Assembly: GCA_027459465.1 (NCBI GenBank)
Contig: DAIDIH010000268.1
Location: 1-58,975, forward strand
Direction: 5' to 3'
Origin: Bryobacterales bacterium
GTDB lineage: Bacteria; Acidobacteriota; Terriglobia; Bryobacterales; Bryobacteraceae
DNA: 58,975 nucleotides
The number at the start of each line of letters is the position of its first letter. Position 1 is the stretch's first letter. A program made the translations under genes and the position numbers. Under the pieces are notes generated by a model. That model was not told the DNA's origin and did no database searches. It saw only the letters and a program-made list of their open reading frames with translations. This document shows positions 28,078 to 37,837 of the stretch, piece after piece.

Positions 28078-29421
28078 TTACTCGACTTCCTGGGTGAAGC
28101 AACTTTCCCAGGCGCGATCGAGGAGGTCCGCGGTGAGCCGGTAGTCGAGGCTTCCGAAGTGGATCATGTCGATGGCGTGGCTGACGACGTCGCGCGGGTG
28201 GCAGCGGCGGTAAGGGCGGCCGGTGGCCGAGTAGTGGCGATCGATGAAGCTGTCGAGATCGGCGGGATCGAAGGGCAGCGACTTGGCGTCGCAGAATTTG
28301 ACGAAGATTTCGCGGTATTCGGAGGTTTCGGGGCTGCGCAGGAGCATCTTGTACTGGATGCGGCGGAGGAAGGCTTCATCGCCGAGTTGCTCCGGCTTCA
28401 AGTTACTCGAGAAGATGACGAAGGTTTCGAAGGGGACCTCCATTTTGCTGCCGCTGACGAAGGAGAGATAGTCGATGCGGCGCTCCATGGGGACGATCCA
28501 GCGGTTGAGGATATCGGCGGTCGAGATCGTCTGGCGGCCGAAATCGTCTATGAGGTACATACCGTTGTTGGCCTTCATCTGGAATGGCGCATCGTAGACG
28601 CGGGAGATCGCGTTGTAACTCAAGTCGAGTTGGGAGAGCGTGAGTTCGCCGCCGCTGATGAGGAAGGGGCGGCGGCATTTGACCCAACGGCGATCGTAGG
28701 CGCTGTGGGCGGAGAACAGAGTAGCGGCGGTGTCGTCTTCGATGGCGTGGTGCTGAACGGGGTCGAAGACGCGGATGATGTTGCCGCGGCAGAGGACGGA
28801 GTGGGGGATGTATATGGGAGTGTCGTCGAGGTTCATCAGCGCCTCGGCGAGGTAGGTTTTTCCGTTGCCGGGCTGTCCGTAGATGAGCATGGACTTGCCG
28901 GCGCTGACGGCGGGGCCGACCTGGGCCAGAATCTGAGGGGTGACGACCATGTGGCGGTAAGCGTAGGCGAGTTTTTCCGGAGTGAGCCAGCCTTCGGGGA
29001 CACGCTGGCGGCGGACCTGCTCGACATATTGTTCGATCGGGACCGGAGCGGCGCCCATGTATTGGGTGAGTTCCATGAACTCGCGGGCCTGGGCGCGGCC
29101 TTCGTCGCTGAGCGCGAAGACGGCGGTGACTCCGGCGAGCCCAAGGGCGCGCTTGACGAGGGCGAGGTGTTTCCGCTTGAGCGTGTCGAGGGCGCCTTCG
29201 ATGAGGCTGAAGCGGAGGCCGATGGCGAGGCTCAGATCCCAGCCGGACATTTCGCCGTGCTGGAAAAGCATTTTTGTGATGATTTGTTCGATGAGTTCGG
29301 GGGTGAGGCCGGCCTCGTCGAGGGAGTCGGGGGGGCGGGGTGAGAAGTCGAGGGGGTGGAATTGGCCGGAGGCGGCACTTTCGGCGGCGGAAAGAAGAGA
29401 GACATCGACTGTGGCGCTCAT
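28078..29421 (-). CDS. AAA+ ATPase with N-terminal winged-helix-like region
   Basis: 447 residues. The N-terminal 130 residues are helical (GLTPELIEQIITKMLFQHGEMSG and a later LKRKHLAL segment) and look like a winged helix. The AAA domain then shows Walker A YGQPGNGKTY and a Walker B-like MYLIDDFG, followed by the sensor region FVIFSSNLKPEQL. Function is unknown; similar ATPases occur in acidobacteria and proteobacteria as stand-alone genes. I chose ATG 29421, preceded by AGGTG; a GTG at 29433 is also in frame. Confidence 0.7.
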   Translation of the reverse strand: MSATVDVSLLSAAESAASGQFHPLDFSPRPPDSLDEAGLTPELIEQIITKMLFQHGEMSGWDLSLAIGLRFSLIEGALDTLKRKHLALVKRALGLAGVTAVFALSDEGRAQAREFMELTQYMGAAPVPIEQYVEQVRRQRVPEGWLTPEKLAYAYRHMVVTPQILAQVGPAVSAGKSMLIYGQPGNGKTYLAEALMNLDDTPIYIPHSVLCRGNIIRVFDPVQHHAIEDDTAATLFSAHSAYDRRWVKCRRPFLISGGELTLSQLDLSYNAISRVYDAPFQMKANNGMYLIDDFGRQTISTADILNRWIVPMERRIDYLSFVSGSKMEVPFETFVIFSSNLKPEQLGDEAFLRRIQYKMLLRSPETSEYREIFVKFCDAKSLPFDPADLDSFIDRHYSATGRPYRRCHPRDVVSHAIDMIHFGSLDYRLTADLLDRAWESCFTQEVE

Positions 29422-29525
29422 GGGTAGTGACACCTGTCCCTGAGACCAGCGTGCGATGGAATGGGTGGGGGAGGCAATCGGGGGGAAGCCTTAGAGGGGA
29501 TCGGGACAAGCACTAACATGAGAGG

Positions 29526-30941
29526 ATGAACCGGCGAACGTTTGTGGAGACGGTGGCGGGTGGGGCGGCGGCGGGCGCGGCAGAGGGTGCGGGGCCGAAG
29601 CGGCCGAATTTCCTGTTCTTTGTTGCGGACGATTTGACGTACCGGTCGATTCACGCATTGAATAACGAAGAGGTGCGGACGTTGAACCTGGACCGGCTTG
29701 TGGAGAGGGGATGTACGTTCACGCATTCGTTTCACAACGGGGCGTGGGAGCCGGCGGTATGTGTGCCAAGCCGGACGATGCTGAACTGCGGGCTTACGTC
29801 GTTTCGGGCGCAGCGGCAGTTAGATTATGTTCCGACCTGGGGACAGACGCTGGGGAACGCCGGGTACCAGACTTACATCGTCGGGAAGTGGCATTTGGAT
29901 GCGACGGTGCTGCAGCGGAGCTTTCAGGAGATGGGACCGGTTGGGCTGGGGATGTTTTCTTCGACGCCGGATGTTTATGACCGGCCGTCGCCGGGGAACC
30001 ACTGGACTCCGTGGGACAAGAGTCTCAAGGGGCACTGGATTCACACGGACCTGTGGCTGAACCGGCGGGTGGATTCGGTGGAGCACACGAGCGTGGTGTG
30101 GGCGTCGCAGGCGGTGGATCATTTATTGAACCGGGCGGCGAAGCGGGAGCAGCCGTTTTTTATGTATGTGGGGTTCAACGCGCCGCATGATCCGAGGCAG
30201 TCGCCGAGAGAGTTTGTGGAGATGTATCCGGCGAGTAAGATCGAGATTCCGCCGAATTACATGCCGGAGCATCCGTTCGACCAGGGCGACCATCGGATCC
30301 GGGACGAGATGCTGGCGCCGTTTCCGCGGACGAAGGCGGCGGTGCAACTGCACCGGAGCGAGTATTACGCGATCCTCACGCACATGGACCGGCAGCTTGG
30401 GCTTGTGCTGGATGCGCTGGAGCGGAGCGGCAAGGCGGACAACACCTATGTGATTCTGACGGCGGATCATGGCCTGGCGGTGGGCCAGCACGGACTGATG
30501 GGCAAGCAGAATATGTACGACCACAGCATACGGATGCCGCTGCTGATTTCGGGGCCGGGAATTGCGCGCGGGCGGCGGGTGGATGAGTTAGTTTATCAGC
30601 ACAGCGTCTATGCGACAACGTGTGAGTTAGCGGGGATTCCGGTTCCGAAGACGGTGGAGTTCCCGAGCTTGGCCGGATATCTGCGCGGGGAGAGCGGGGC
30701 GCAGCATGAGGCGATCTTCAGCTACTATCGCGGGTTTCAGCGGGCGATCCGGACAAAAACGCATAAGTTGATTGTGTATCCGCAAGTCAAGGTGACGCAG
30801 TTATTCGATATGGAAAAGGATCCGTGGGAGCTGCATAACCTGGCGGAAGATGCGGGTCATGCGGCGCTGCGGACGGAGTTGTTCGGGAAGCTGCGGCAGA
30901 TGCAGAAGGAGATGGACGATCCGCTGGAGCTGCCGGGTTAG
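29526..30941 (+). CDS. Exported sulfatase (formylglycine-dependent)
   Basis: 471 residues. The N-terminus (MNRRTFVETVAGG) looks like a Tat signal. The sulfatase signature CVPSR with Cys79 is the site where an FGE or anaerobic enzyme makes formylglycine. Other metal ligands appear in FVADDL and LTADHGLAVGQHG. It removes sulfate esters, here probably from polysaccharides, fitting the nearby glycosidases. The maturation enzyme is not in this window. Its stop overlaps the convergent SGNH gene by 4 bp. Confidence 0.9.
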   Translation: MNRRTFVETVAGGAAAGAAEGAGPKRPNFLFFVADDLTYRSIHALNNEEVRTLNLDRLVERGCTFTHSFHNGAWEPAVCVPSRTMLNCGLTSFRAQRQLDYVPTWGQTLGNAGYQTYIVGKWHLDATVLQRSFQEMGPVGLGMFSSTPDVYDRPSPGNHWTPWDKSLKGHWIHTDLWLNRRVDSVEHTSVVWASQAVDHLLNRAAKREQPFFMYVGFNAPHDPRQSPREFVEMYPASKIEIPPNYMPEHPFDQGDHRIRDEMLAPFPRTKAAVQLHRSEYYAILTHMDRQLGLVLDALERSGKADNTYVILTADHGLAVGQHGLMGKQNMYDHSIRMPLLISGPGIARGRRVDELVYQHSVYATTCELAGIPVPKTVEFPSLAGYLRGESGAQHEAIFSYYRGFQRAIRTKTHKLIVYPQVKVTQLFDMEKDPWELHNLAEDAGHAALRTELFGKLRQMQKEMDDPLELPG

Positions 30942-31627
30942 TTCGTCGCGCCCGGGAGGAGTTTCTCAATTTCGGCAGCGACGTGGGCGGCGAGGATGGC
31001 TACGCCGTCTTTGTTGAAGTGGACGTCGTCGGAGTGGAATTGGGGATACGGTTGCATGGCGGTCCAGAGGTCGTCGATGGGGATGTGTTGGGCGGTGAAG
31101 AAGCGCTGGGCGATGCCGTTGCGCTCGGTGATGCGGGCGTTGGTGGGGCCGGGGTCGCGGTCGAGGCGGACGGGGGTGGTGGAGGCCCAGATGAGCTTCG
31201 CGTTGGGGGCGGATTTGCGTATGACGCGCAGGAGTTCGGGCAGATACTTCTGGTAGTCGGCTTCCGAGTAGTCCCAGCCGTGCATGCCGATGTTGAAGTG
31301 AATGATGTCGAATTTCTCTTCGGGGATGAAGGTGGCGAGTTGGCGAGGGAGGGCTGTGTCGCCGACGGCTTTCGATGTGGCGATGCGCGCGCAGTAGGCT
31401 TTGCCTTTGAGTATTGCTTCGACCGCGGGGTAGTAGGAGCGGGTGATGGAGTCGCCGATGAGGAGGACGCGCGGGAGGCCGGTGGAGTTGGTATCGGGCA
31501 TCCAGACGTCGCACCACTCGATTTTTTCGCGGTGAATGGGACGGTCCGCCGGGAGGGCGGATTGTACCAGGGTGACTGCGAGAGTAAGTGCGACGGCGGA
31601 GGTTAGTGCCTTGAGAGTAAGTGTCAC
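30938..31627 (-). CDS. Secreted SGNH/GDSL-family hydrolase
   Basis: 229 residues with a signal peptide (about 1-26). The SGNH blocks are present: nucleophile Ser in LLIGDSIT, Gly/Asn-containing FNIGMHG, and the Asp-His pair in DDVHFNKDG near the end. It probably removes acetyl or other ester groups from polysaccharides. The start is GTG 31627, inside a palindrome made of the window's frequent AGTAAGT word (31618-31630, TAAGTG-T-CACTTA). It is preceded on the same strand by thrC, about 15 bp away. Confidence 0.82.
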   Translation of the reverse strand: MTLTLKALTSAVALTLAVTLVQSALPADRPIHREKIEWCDVWMPDTNSTGLPRVLLIGDSITRSYYPAVEAILKGKAYCARIATSKAVGDTALPRQLATFIPEEKFDIIHFNIGMHGWDYSEADYQKYLPELLRVIRKSAPNAKLIWASTTPVRLDRDPGPTNARITERNGIAQRFFTAQHIPIDDLWTAMQPYPQFHSDDVHFNKDGVAILAAHVAAEIEKLLPGATN

Positions 31628-31642
31628 TTAGTAAGTATACAG

Positions 31643-32869
31643 CTAACGCGGGGTGATGAGGCCTCCGAGTTTGTCCTGTTCGCTCGCGGTGGTGCGGGGG
31701 AAGCGGGTGGCGAAGGCTTCGAGGTATTTCAGGCCGGAGCCGGTGTTGTAAATGACGATGCGTTCGTGGCGTTTGAGGAAGCCGGAGGCGAGGAGTTTGG
31801 CGAGAGCGGCGACGCAGGCTCCGCCTTCGGGGGCGATGAACATGCCTTCGTCGCGGGCGATGGCGAGGCTCGAGTCGAGGATTTCGTTGTCGCTGACGGC
31901 GACGGCGGTGCCTCCGCTCTCACGAACGGCGTTGAGGACGAGGAAGTCGCCGAGGGCCTTGGGGACGCGGAGGCCGCTGGCGACGGTTTCGGCTCCTTCA
32001 TAGAAGTCGCTTTTGGCCTGGCCGCGTTCGAAGGCGCGGACGATGGGCGGGCAACCTTCGGCCTGGACGGCGATCATCTTGGGACGTGCGGGGCCGATCC
32101 AGCCGAGGGCTTCCATTTCGGCGAAGGCCTTCCACATGCCGATCATGCCGACGCCTCCGCCGGCGGGGTAGAAAATGGCGTCGGGGAGGGTGAAGTCCAT
32201 TTGCTCGGCGAGTTCGTAGCCCATGGTTTTCTTGCCTTCGATGCGGTAGGGCTCTTTGAGGGTGGAGACTTCGAACCAGCCTTCGGCGTCCTTGCGCTGG
32301 GCGACGATGCGGCCGCAGTCGCTGATGAGGCCGTCAACGAGGGTGACGTACGCGCCGGTGGCTTTGCATTCGATGAAGTTGGACTGCGGAACGTCCTGCG
32401 GCATGAAGATGTAGGCTTCGAGTCCGGCGGCGGCGGCGTAGGCGGCGGTGGCTCCGGCGGCATTTCCGGCCGAGGGCACGGCGACCTTCTTGATGCCGAG
32501 TTGGCGGCACATCGAGATGGCGCAGGACAGGCCGCGTGCTTTGAAGGACCCGGTGGGATTGACGCCTTCGTCCTTTACCCAGAGGTGATCCGCGCCGAGG
32601 CGCGCACCGAGACGGGAGGTGTTGACAAGCGGGGTCCAGCCTTCGCCGAGCGAGGTGATGGCGGAGGGGTCCTGGACGGGGAGCATGGGGGCGTAGCGCC
32701 ACATGGTGTAGGGGGCGTCGCGCAGGGATTCGCGGGGGAAGGTGGCGCGGGCGCGATCGAGATCGTAGCGGACCAGCAGTGGACCGCCGCATTCGCAGAG
32801 GTTGTGGATCTGGCCTGCCGGGCGCTGTTTGCCGCAGACGCTGCATTCAAGATGAGTGATGGTGGACAT
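31643..32869 (-). CDS. thrC: Threonine synthase
   Basis: 408 residues, PLP-dependent, converting O-phosphohomoserine to threonine. The N-terminal zinc-ribbon-like cysteines (Cys9, 12, 25, 27) mark the long ThrC type. Lys110 in NPTGSFKARG holds PLP. ATG 32869 gives the usual family start (STITHLECS); an in-frame ATG at 32911 would add 14 residues. It lies just before the SGNH gene; homoserine genes are not nearby. Confidence 0.92.
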   Translation of the reverse strand: MSTITHLECSVCGKQRPAGQIHNLCECGGPLLVRYDLDRARATFPRESLRDAPYTMWRYAPMLPVQDPSAITSLGEGWTPLVNTSRLGARLGADHLWVKDEGVNPTGSFKARGLSCAISMCRQLGIKKVAVPSAGNAAGATAAYAAAAGLEAYIFMPQDVPQSNFIECKATGAYVTLVDGLISDCGRIVAQRKDAEGWFEVSTLKEPYRIEGKKTMGYELAEQMDFTLPDAIFYPAGGGVGMIGMWKAFAEMEALGWIGPARPKMIAVQAEGCPPIVRAFERGQAKSDFYEGAETVASGLRVPKALGDFLVLNAVRESGGTAVAVSDNEILDSSLAIARDEGMFIAPEGGACVAALAKLLASGFLKRHERIVIYNTGSGLKYLEAFATRFPRTTASEQDKLGGLITPR

Positions 32870-32925
32870 AAACCTTTCATCGTTGCACGTTTGGCGGGCG
32901 GCGTTCGTCATACTGGTAGGTGGCG

Positions 32926-33576
32926 ATGCGCCGTCTGATTCCAGTTGTGCTCTTTTGCGTTTGCGCGCAGGCCGGGGAGTATGCGGTGCTGGCGAATGGG
33001 TTCCGATTGCACGCGGACCGGCATGAGCAGGCGGACGGCGTGGTGATGCTTTACACGGGCAGCGGGCGGATTGAGATGCCGGCGGCGGACGTGGTGGCGT
33101 TCGAGCCGGATGGTCCGGCGGTGGAGCAGGCCGACGCGCCGAACCCGGCGCCGGTGGTGGGGGAGGCGCTGTGTGCGCCGGATGCGCGGACGCTGGTGAA
33201 GGACGCGGCGCGGTATGCGGAGTTGCCGGTCGAGTTGGTGGAGAGCGTGGCGCGGGCGGAGTCGGCGTTTCACACGGACGCGGTTTCGAAGAAGGGCGCG
33301 CTGGGGGTGATGCAGTTGATGCCGGAGACCGCGGCGGCGTTTCAGGCCGATCCGAAGGATGTGGCGCAGAATATCTATGCTGGGGCGCTGTATCTGCGCG
33401 AACTGTTACTCGAATATGACGGCGACGTGGTACGGGCGGTGGCGGCTTACAATGCAGGGCCGGGGGCGGTGAGTAAGTATCATGGGCTTCCTCCGTATGC
33501 GGCGACGCATGCGTATGTGAACCGTGTGATCGGGGATTACTTACGCAAGGCGCCCTGGGCGGGAGTTAGCCGGTAG
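32926..33576 (+). CDS. Lytic transglycosylase, intact copy
   Basis: 216 residues with a short signal peptide. The C-terminal SLT-type domain has catalytic Glu112 in ARAESAF and the family's GVMQLMP and AYNAGPGAV motifs. It cuts peptidoglycan glycan strands to 1,6-anhydro products in the periplasm. The N-terminal part (about 20-80) is beta-rich and of unknown role. ATG 32926 follows AGGTGG closely; GTG 32920 is an alternative. Bases 32945-33589 recur, without indels, at 37838-38482. Confidence 0.85.
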   Translation: MRRLIPVVLFCVCAQAGEYAVLANGFRLHADRHEQADGVVMLYTGSGRIEMPAADVVAFEPDGPAVEQADAPNPAPVVGEALCAPDARTLVKDAARYAELPVELVESVARAESAFHTDAVSKKGALGVMQLMPETAAAFQADPKDVAQNIYAGALYLRELLLEYDGDVVRAVAAYNAGPGAVSKYHGLPPYAATHAYVNRVIGDYLRKAPWAGVSR

Positions 33577-33589
33577 GGCTGGCTGTTGG
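32945..33589 (+). repeat. 645-bp direct repeat, left copy
   Basis: Matches 37838-38482 at a constant offset of 4893 bp with no insertions or deletions. The two differ at about 14 of roughly 209 encoded residues. The repeat covers most of the lytic transglycosylase gene plus a few bases after its stop. Confidence 0.9.
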
Positions 33590-33708
33590 ATGGATTTGTT
33601 AAGCACGCCGGTTGGAATTCGGCGGAGTTATCCGCATTCCGATTCTGATTTTTTGCTTGACATAGTTAATCTGGCATGGCAGCATTTGGGGTGCAGGAGA
33701 AATTCGGA

Positions 33709-35364
33709 ATGGATATTCTCAGAAATCCCCCTCCCCCCCCAAGTTGGACGCACGGCATTTCGTGTTGCCTTACTGACCGCTTCTATTCTGCTGTTGGTTT
33801 TTGGCCGAGCGGGCGCCGCTACGATCGGTAGCTCCAGCTACCTACAGGTAAATCTGAGCTACATGCCGTTTAGCTACTACGACGGTACCCATGTGGCGAC
33901 CGAAAGTGGCTTTAGTGTGAGTTGCCCGCCGGGAACGCCGATGGAGCCGACGTATGTGCGAGGCTGTTTCAGACTATTCTGGGGCAGCTACAGTCGCAGG
34001 GTGTGACCGGCGTCCGGATCTTCGTGACGTTCTGCAACGCTTCGTCGCAGGCGTTCAGCACCTGCGATGGCAGCGTCCCCTGGGATCCGAGCGTGTATCC
34101 GGCACAACAGACCTGGATCCAGAACGTCGGAAATTTCTTTGCGGACGTTCACACGGCGGGAATTCAGAACGTGACACTCACCACGGGGTCTGGCGTTGCG
34201 CCGAATACGTACTCGGCTTCCACAAGTTCAACGTCGAGTCCAATAGGCAGTTGCTCCTCATCCAAAAATTGCTGCAACTTCACCGGTTCCACTGTGGACT
34301 TTGATCCGCTGCTCCCGTACGGCCTCGATCCGGGCAACAATAACTTCCCGATCTGCGGATACTGGTGGGACAACTCTGACAATTTCGGGTGGAACCAAGC
34401 CCCGATCAATCCCTATTTCCTGGGCTGGACGAACTTCTTCAACGTCCTGAACGCGGTGTTCCATCAGGCGAATCCAAATCCGCAGACGGAGCCGCCGCTG
34501 GTGACCATTTCCGAGCTGGATGTTCAGCAGGAGCTGAACATCCAGACTTTCACGGCGCAGGCCAGATGGGTGTACGATAACAGCGCTCTGGCCTCGGCAT
34601 CGCCTCAATATTCCCAATATGTTTATTCGGGCATCGTGGACGTGCTGGCGGCTGTGCGCGGTCTGATGAGTGCGAATGCCTTTGATCCAAAGAGGGTGGC
34701 ATATTCGGCAGGCGAGACGGACACAAACTCTGCGACAAGTAACTGTGCGAACGAGTACGACGACTACGCACGGAACGCGGGGATCGCGAACATGACGCAG
34801 GTGATTAACGCCGGGTGGGCCGGCGTCCCTACGGGATTCCAGCCAACCGACTTCCTGGTTTGCGGGGGCACGATCGACTCGACCAGAATGTTCCAGTCTC
34901 CCATCTACAGCTCGCAGCCCGACATTGTCGATATCCATGCCTACCCCAATGTCATGGGCACGACCAACACCGACGCGATGATTCAGCAGGTGGCAGCCCT
35001 GGATTACGGCGACATACCGCACTTCCTGGCGGAAGCGGGCCTTCAATCTGCGGACATCGTCATTGGGGAGACCTATTCGGGCGCCATTGATCCGCTCAAT
35101 CAGGGCACGTCGGGCAGCCCCAACTGGTGTCAGCTTGGGCAGTATGAGTCCCCTGCAGGCGCGCCCAGCGACAACGTTGCCGGGTTCAACAACGAGGGCG
35201 TGTCCAATCCGCTGTCGAGCTACACGGTCACTTTCCGGCCGTGGATGGAGCTTGAGGACCTGACCGGGGTATGTTTCCCCTACGGCGGCGGGCCGGGGAA
35301 CTCGAACAACTACCAGACGGTCAACTACAACGGGCAGGGGCCCTACACCCGGACGAACAATTAG
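33709..35364 (+). pseudogene. Secreted protein gene with two compensating frameshifts
   Basis: A strong AGGAGA site (33695-33700) precedes ATG 33709, but the signal peptide (VALLTASILLLVFG) and the first mature residues (SSYLQVNLSYMPF) are read one frame later. The shift occurs at a C8 run, 33733-33740; seven Cs would join the ATG to the signal peptide. Near 33955 the frame shifts back, as if one G were lost from GTGGCGAGG, and then stays open to the stop. The product would be about 550 residues, secreted, Asn/Ser/Tyr-rich. A C-terminal glycosidase-like barrel is possible (HFLAEAG, IVIGETYSG) but weak. Confidence 0.6.
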
Positions 35365-35378
35365 GGAGGGTCGCCGTC

Positions 35379-36113
35379 ATGTCATTCATGAAGTCCATTT
35401 GTTTCGGCATTACCGCCGCCGTTCCGCTGCTCGTAGCGCAGTCGACGTCGGGCACCGGCACGCTGGCTGGTTCCGTAACGGATACGGGTGGCGCGCCCTT
35501 GGCGGGGGTAGTGGTCCACTATATGTCGGTCGCTACGCCTCCTGCGCCGGCGCCATATGGCAGCGTGGTTCCGGCGAAGGTTGTAAGCGGATCCGTCAGC
35601 AGCGACACGGCAGGCAACTTCGCTGTGTCTGGTCTCCCGGCGGGCACATACGCGTTGTGCACGAACAGTCCCTCGGCGCCTTACTTGGACCTATGCACGT
35701 GGGCGCCTGGGGTGACGGTAACGGTGCCCGCTGGCGGCTCGGTGAGCCGAGCCTTGGCTTTGGACAGGGGCGTCTACTTGAACGTGAGGGTCAGCGATCC
35801 CTCTCACTTGCTGCCGCAGACCGTGGACGGGCCATGGACGCCGCGCAAGCTGGTTGTCGGGGTGCGCTAGGGCTCCGGCGCGTACCAGGGGGCGAGCAAT
35901 GTTGAAGCGGATTCCGCGGGACGCAGCTATCGAATGGTGATTCCGGCCGATGTCCCGTTTTCGCTTTGGCTAATTAGCAGGGATGTTGCGCTGGCGCAGG
36001 CGGGCGGCGCCGCTCTAGCGGGACCCGCTGCGACCGTGCCGTTCGAAGCGGTGGCGGGGCAGGACCAGTCCTTCACATTCACTCTGGTGGGGCCGACAGC
36101 TCATGCTCAGTAA
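35379..36113 (+). pseudogene. Secreted protein with regulatory-like Ig domain, broken by an in-frame TAG
   Basis: A GGAGG site precedes ATG 35379. The product has a signal peptide and a carboxypeptidase-regulatory-like repeat (GTLAGSVTDTGGAPLAGVVVHY). The frame stops at TAG 35868-35870, yet continues open for 80 more codons of protein-like sequence (YRMVIPADVPFSLW, FTFTLVGPTAHAQ) to TAA 36111-36113. The next gene starts inside this extension at 36103, as coupled genes do, which argues that the extension was once translated. Confidence 0.65.
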
Positions 36114-37779
36114 GTGCGTCACAACGGGGCGCCTGGCCGCACTTACGTTGGTGGCGCTCGTTGGCAGCGCCGGAGCGGTGGATGGGCAGGCCCCGGTGAT
36201 TACAAGCGTCGTCAACGCGGCGAGCTATCAGCCAACACTCCCTGATTATGGCGTTCTCGATACGATATTTGGGGCGAACCTTGCGGCGGGGACGGCGGAG
36301 GCGGCGGGATACCCACTGCCGACAACTTTAGCGGGCACTACGGTGACGGTTGGGGGTACGGCGGCGCCACTGCTGTACGTTTCTCCGACGCAGATCAATT
36401 TCCAGTCGCCGACGCCTGATGCAGGGGCGATCGTGGTTTCCACCGCGGCGGGGAGTAGCGCGCCATACAATCCTGCAACCGCGACTCCCAACGCGTGGCC
36501 GGCGGGCGGCCTGTTCACGGTAAATGGGAGCGGGTGCGGGCAAGGGGCTGTGCTGAATAACTCCTTCTACGTCGCTCCGACAGTGAACTCGCCGAGCAAC
36601 AGCGCGGCGCCGGGTGACTGGATCTCGATTTTCGGGACGGGGTTGGTCTATCTCTATCCCCGCGTACCCGTTGGGGCGCCGACGCCGGTGCTTTCCCCAC
36701 CGCCGAGGACGGCCGGGGGTGGATATGTTTACTTTGACTTTGACGGACTGACCGACGAATACGGGAATTACACCTGGTATGGCAGGGCGCCGGGCTTGGT
36801 GGGCGTTGATCAGCTCAATGTGCGGATTCCGGCGTCGGTGCGCGAGGGCTGCGCGGTCCCGATCTTCTTCAACTACCTTACCGGCGCCTTTGCAAATACG
36901 CAGCCGGTGACGATGGCGATTCACGCCGGACATGGCCAATGCGTGGATCCGCCGCAGGCCGCATACGGGCAGATTCTGTGGCAGAAGACGACGAATACCA
37001 CGGCGGCGGGAGTCACGTCTGAAACGGAGACATTTCTCGCGTCGCTTGAGTCCTCGCCGGGAAAGACGGTGCCGGTGGCGCCGGCTTACACCGACGAGTG
37101 CCCGCCCCCGAGCCACGTATGTCCCAGTTACATGCCATCTACTCTGGGTACTTACTTTGGTCCGTCCTGTCCGGTGCCGGGCTATCGCGGCCTGGACGCC
37201 GGCAAGGCGGCGATTCAGGGGCCGGGGTTGGCCAAGACAGCAGTTCCCCTGCTACCGTACCAGGACGGACCGCTTGGCGGGCTGCAGGCGTATCAGGCGG
37301 CGCTTGCATCGGGAACGCTTCAAGCCGGGACGTATACATTTTCTGCAGCAGGCGGCGCGGATCTGGGCCCGTTTCAGGCGGCGCTGCCCGTCGGGGCGGA
37401 TGTTCAGATTCAGACGCCGCTGGCCGGGGTGACCGTGTCGAACTGCAACCCGATTACGATCCAGTGGACCGGTGGCGACCCAAACGCGTGGGTCACGGTC
37501 CAGTTGGTTCAGCAAGCGCCTCCGTCGTCGGGAGGTTACCAGGTCTCGTTCATCGGCGATCAAACGCGGGCCTCTGCCGGCACAATGACCCTGCCTGCGA
37601 TCGACACGCAGATCCCGACCACCATCTGGGGAGTTGGAGAGCCAATGCCGTTCACGATTGTCATCGAAGAAGACCCCGATCCGACGGAGATTCTTACATT
37701 CTCAGCGCCGGGGCTCTCGTTGGGCGGGCAGGCGACGTGGAAGTATGTGCACACGTTCGAGGCGAAGGTGATCATTTGA
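36103..37779 (+). CDS. Secreted protein with Solibacter-type (TIGR03437-like) domain
   Basis: 558 residues with a signal peptide (about 1-28). The segment after it (ITSVVNAASYQ, LLYVSPTQINFQSP, GVDQLNVRIP) matches the Solibacter paralogous domain, here at the N-terminus instead of the C-terminus. The C-terminal part (IQWTGGDPNAWVTVQL) is beta-sandwich-like. Function is unknown; probably extracellular surface or binding. The ATG overlaps the end of the broken gene upstream. It is the last gene of the segment between the 645-bp repeats. Confidence 0.7.
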   Translation: MLSKCVTTGRLAALTLVALVGSAGAVDGQAPVITSVVNAASYQPTLPDYGVLDTIFGANLAAGTAEAAGYPLPTTLAGTTVTVGGTAAPLLYVSPTQINFQSPTPDAGAIVVSTAAGSSAPYNPATATPNAWPAGGLFTVNGSGCGQGAVLNNSFYVAPTVNSPSNSAAPGDWISIFGTGLVYLYPRVPVGAPTPVLSPPPRTAGGGYVYFDFDGLTDEYGNYTWYGRAPGLVGVDQLNVRIPASVREGCAVPIFFNYLTGAFANTQPVTMAIHAGHGQCVDPPQAAYGQILWQKTTNTTAAGVTSETETFLASLESSPGKTVPVAPAYTDECPPPSHVCPSYMPSTLGTYFGPSCPVPGYRGLDAGKAAIQGPGLAKTAVPLLPYQDGPLGGLQAYQAALASGTLQAGTYTFSAAGGADLGPFQAALPVGADVQIQTPLAGVTVSNCNPITIQWTGGDPNAWVTVQLVQQAPPSSGGYQVSFIGDQTRASAGTMTLPAIDTQIPTTIWGVGEPMPFTIVIEEDPDPTEILTFSAPGLSLGGQATWKYVHTFEAKVII

Positions 37780-37837
37780 GCGAGTGTTTTTAGGGCCTGG
37801 AGTTTTGGTGGCTGGCTGGGTAGCCCGGGCGTCTTAA

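Noticed and set aside
15871..37779. Genome-wide recoding of TAA or TAG as an explanation of the internal stops
   Set aside because: Many intact genes here end at TAA or TAG exactly where their families end (adk at TAA, the metallophosphoesterase at TAG), so normal code is used.
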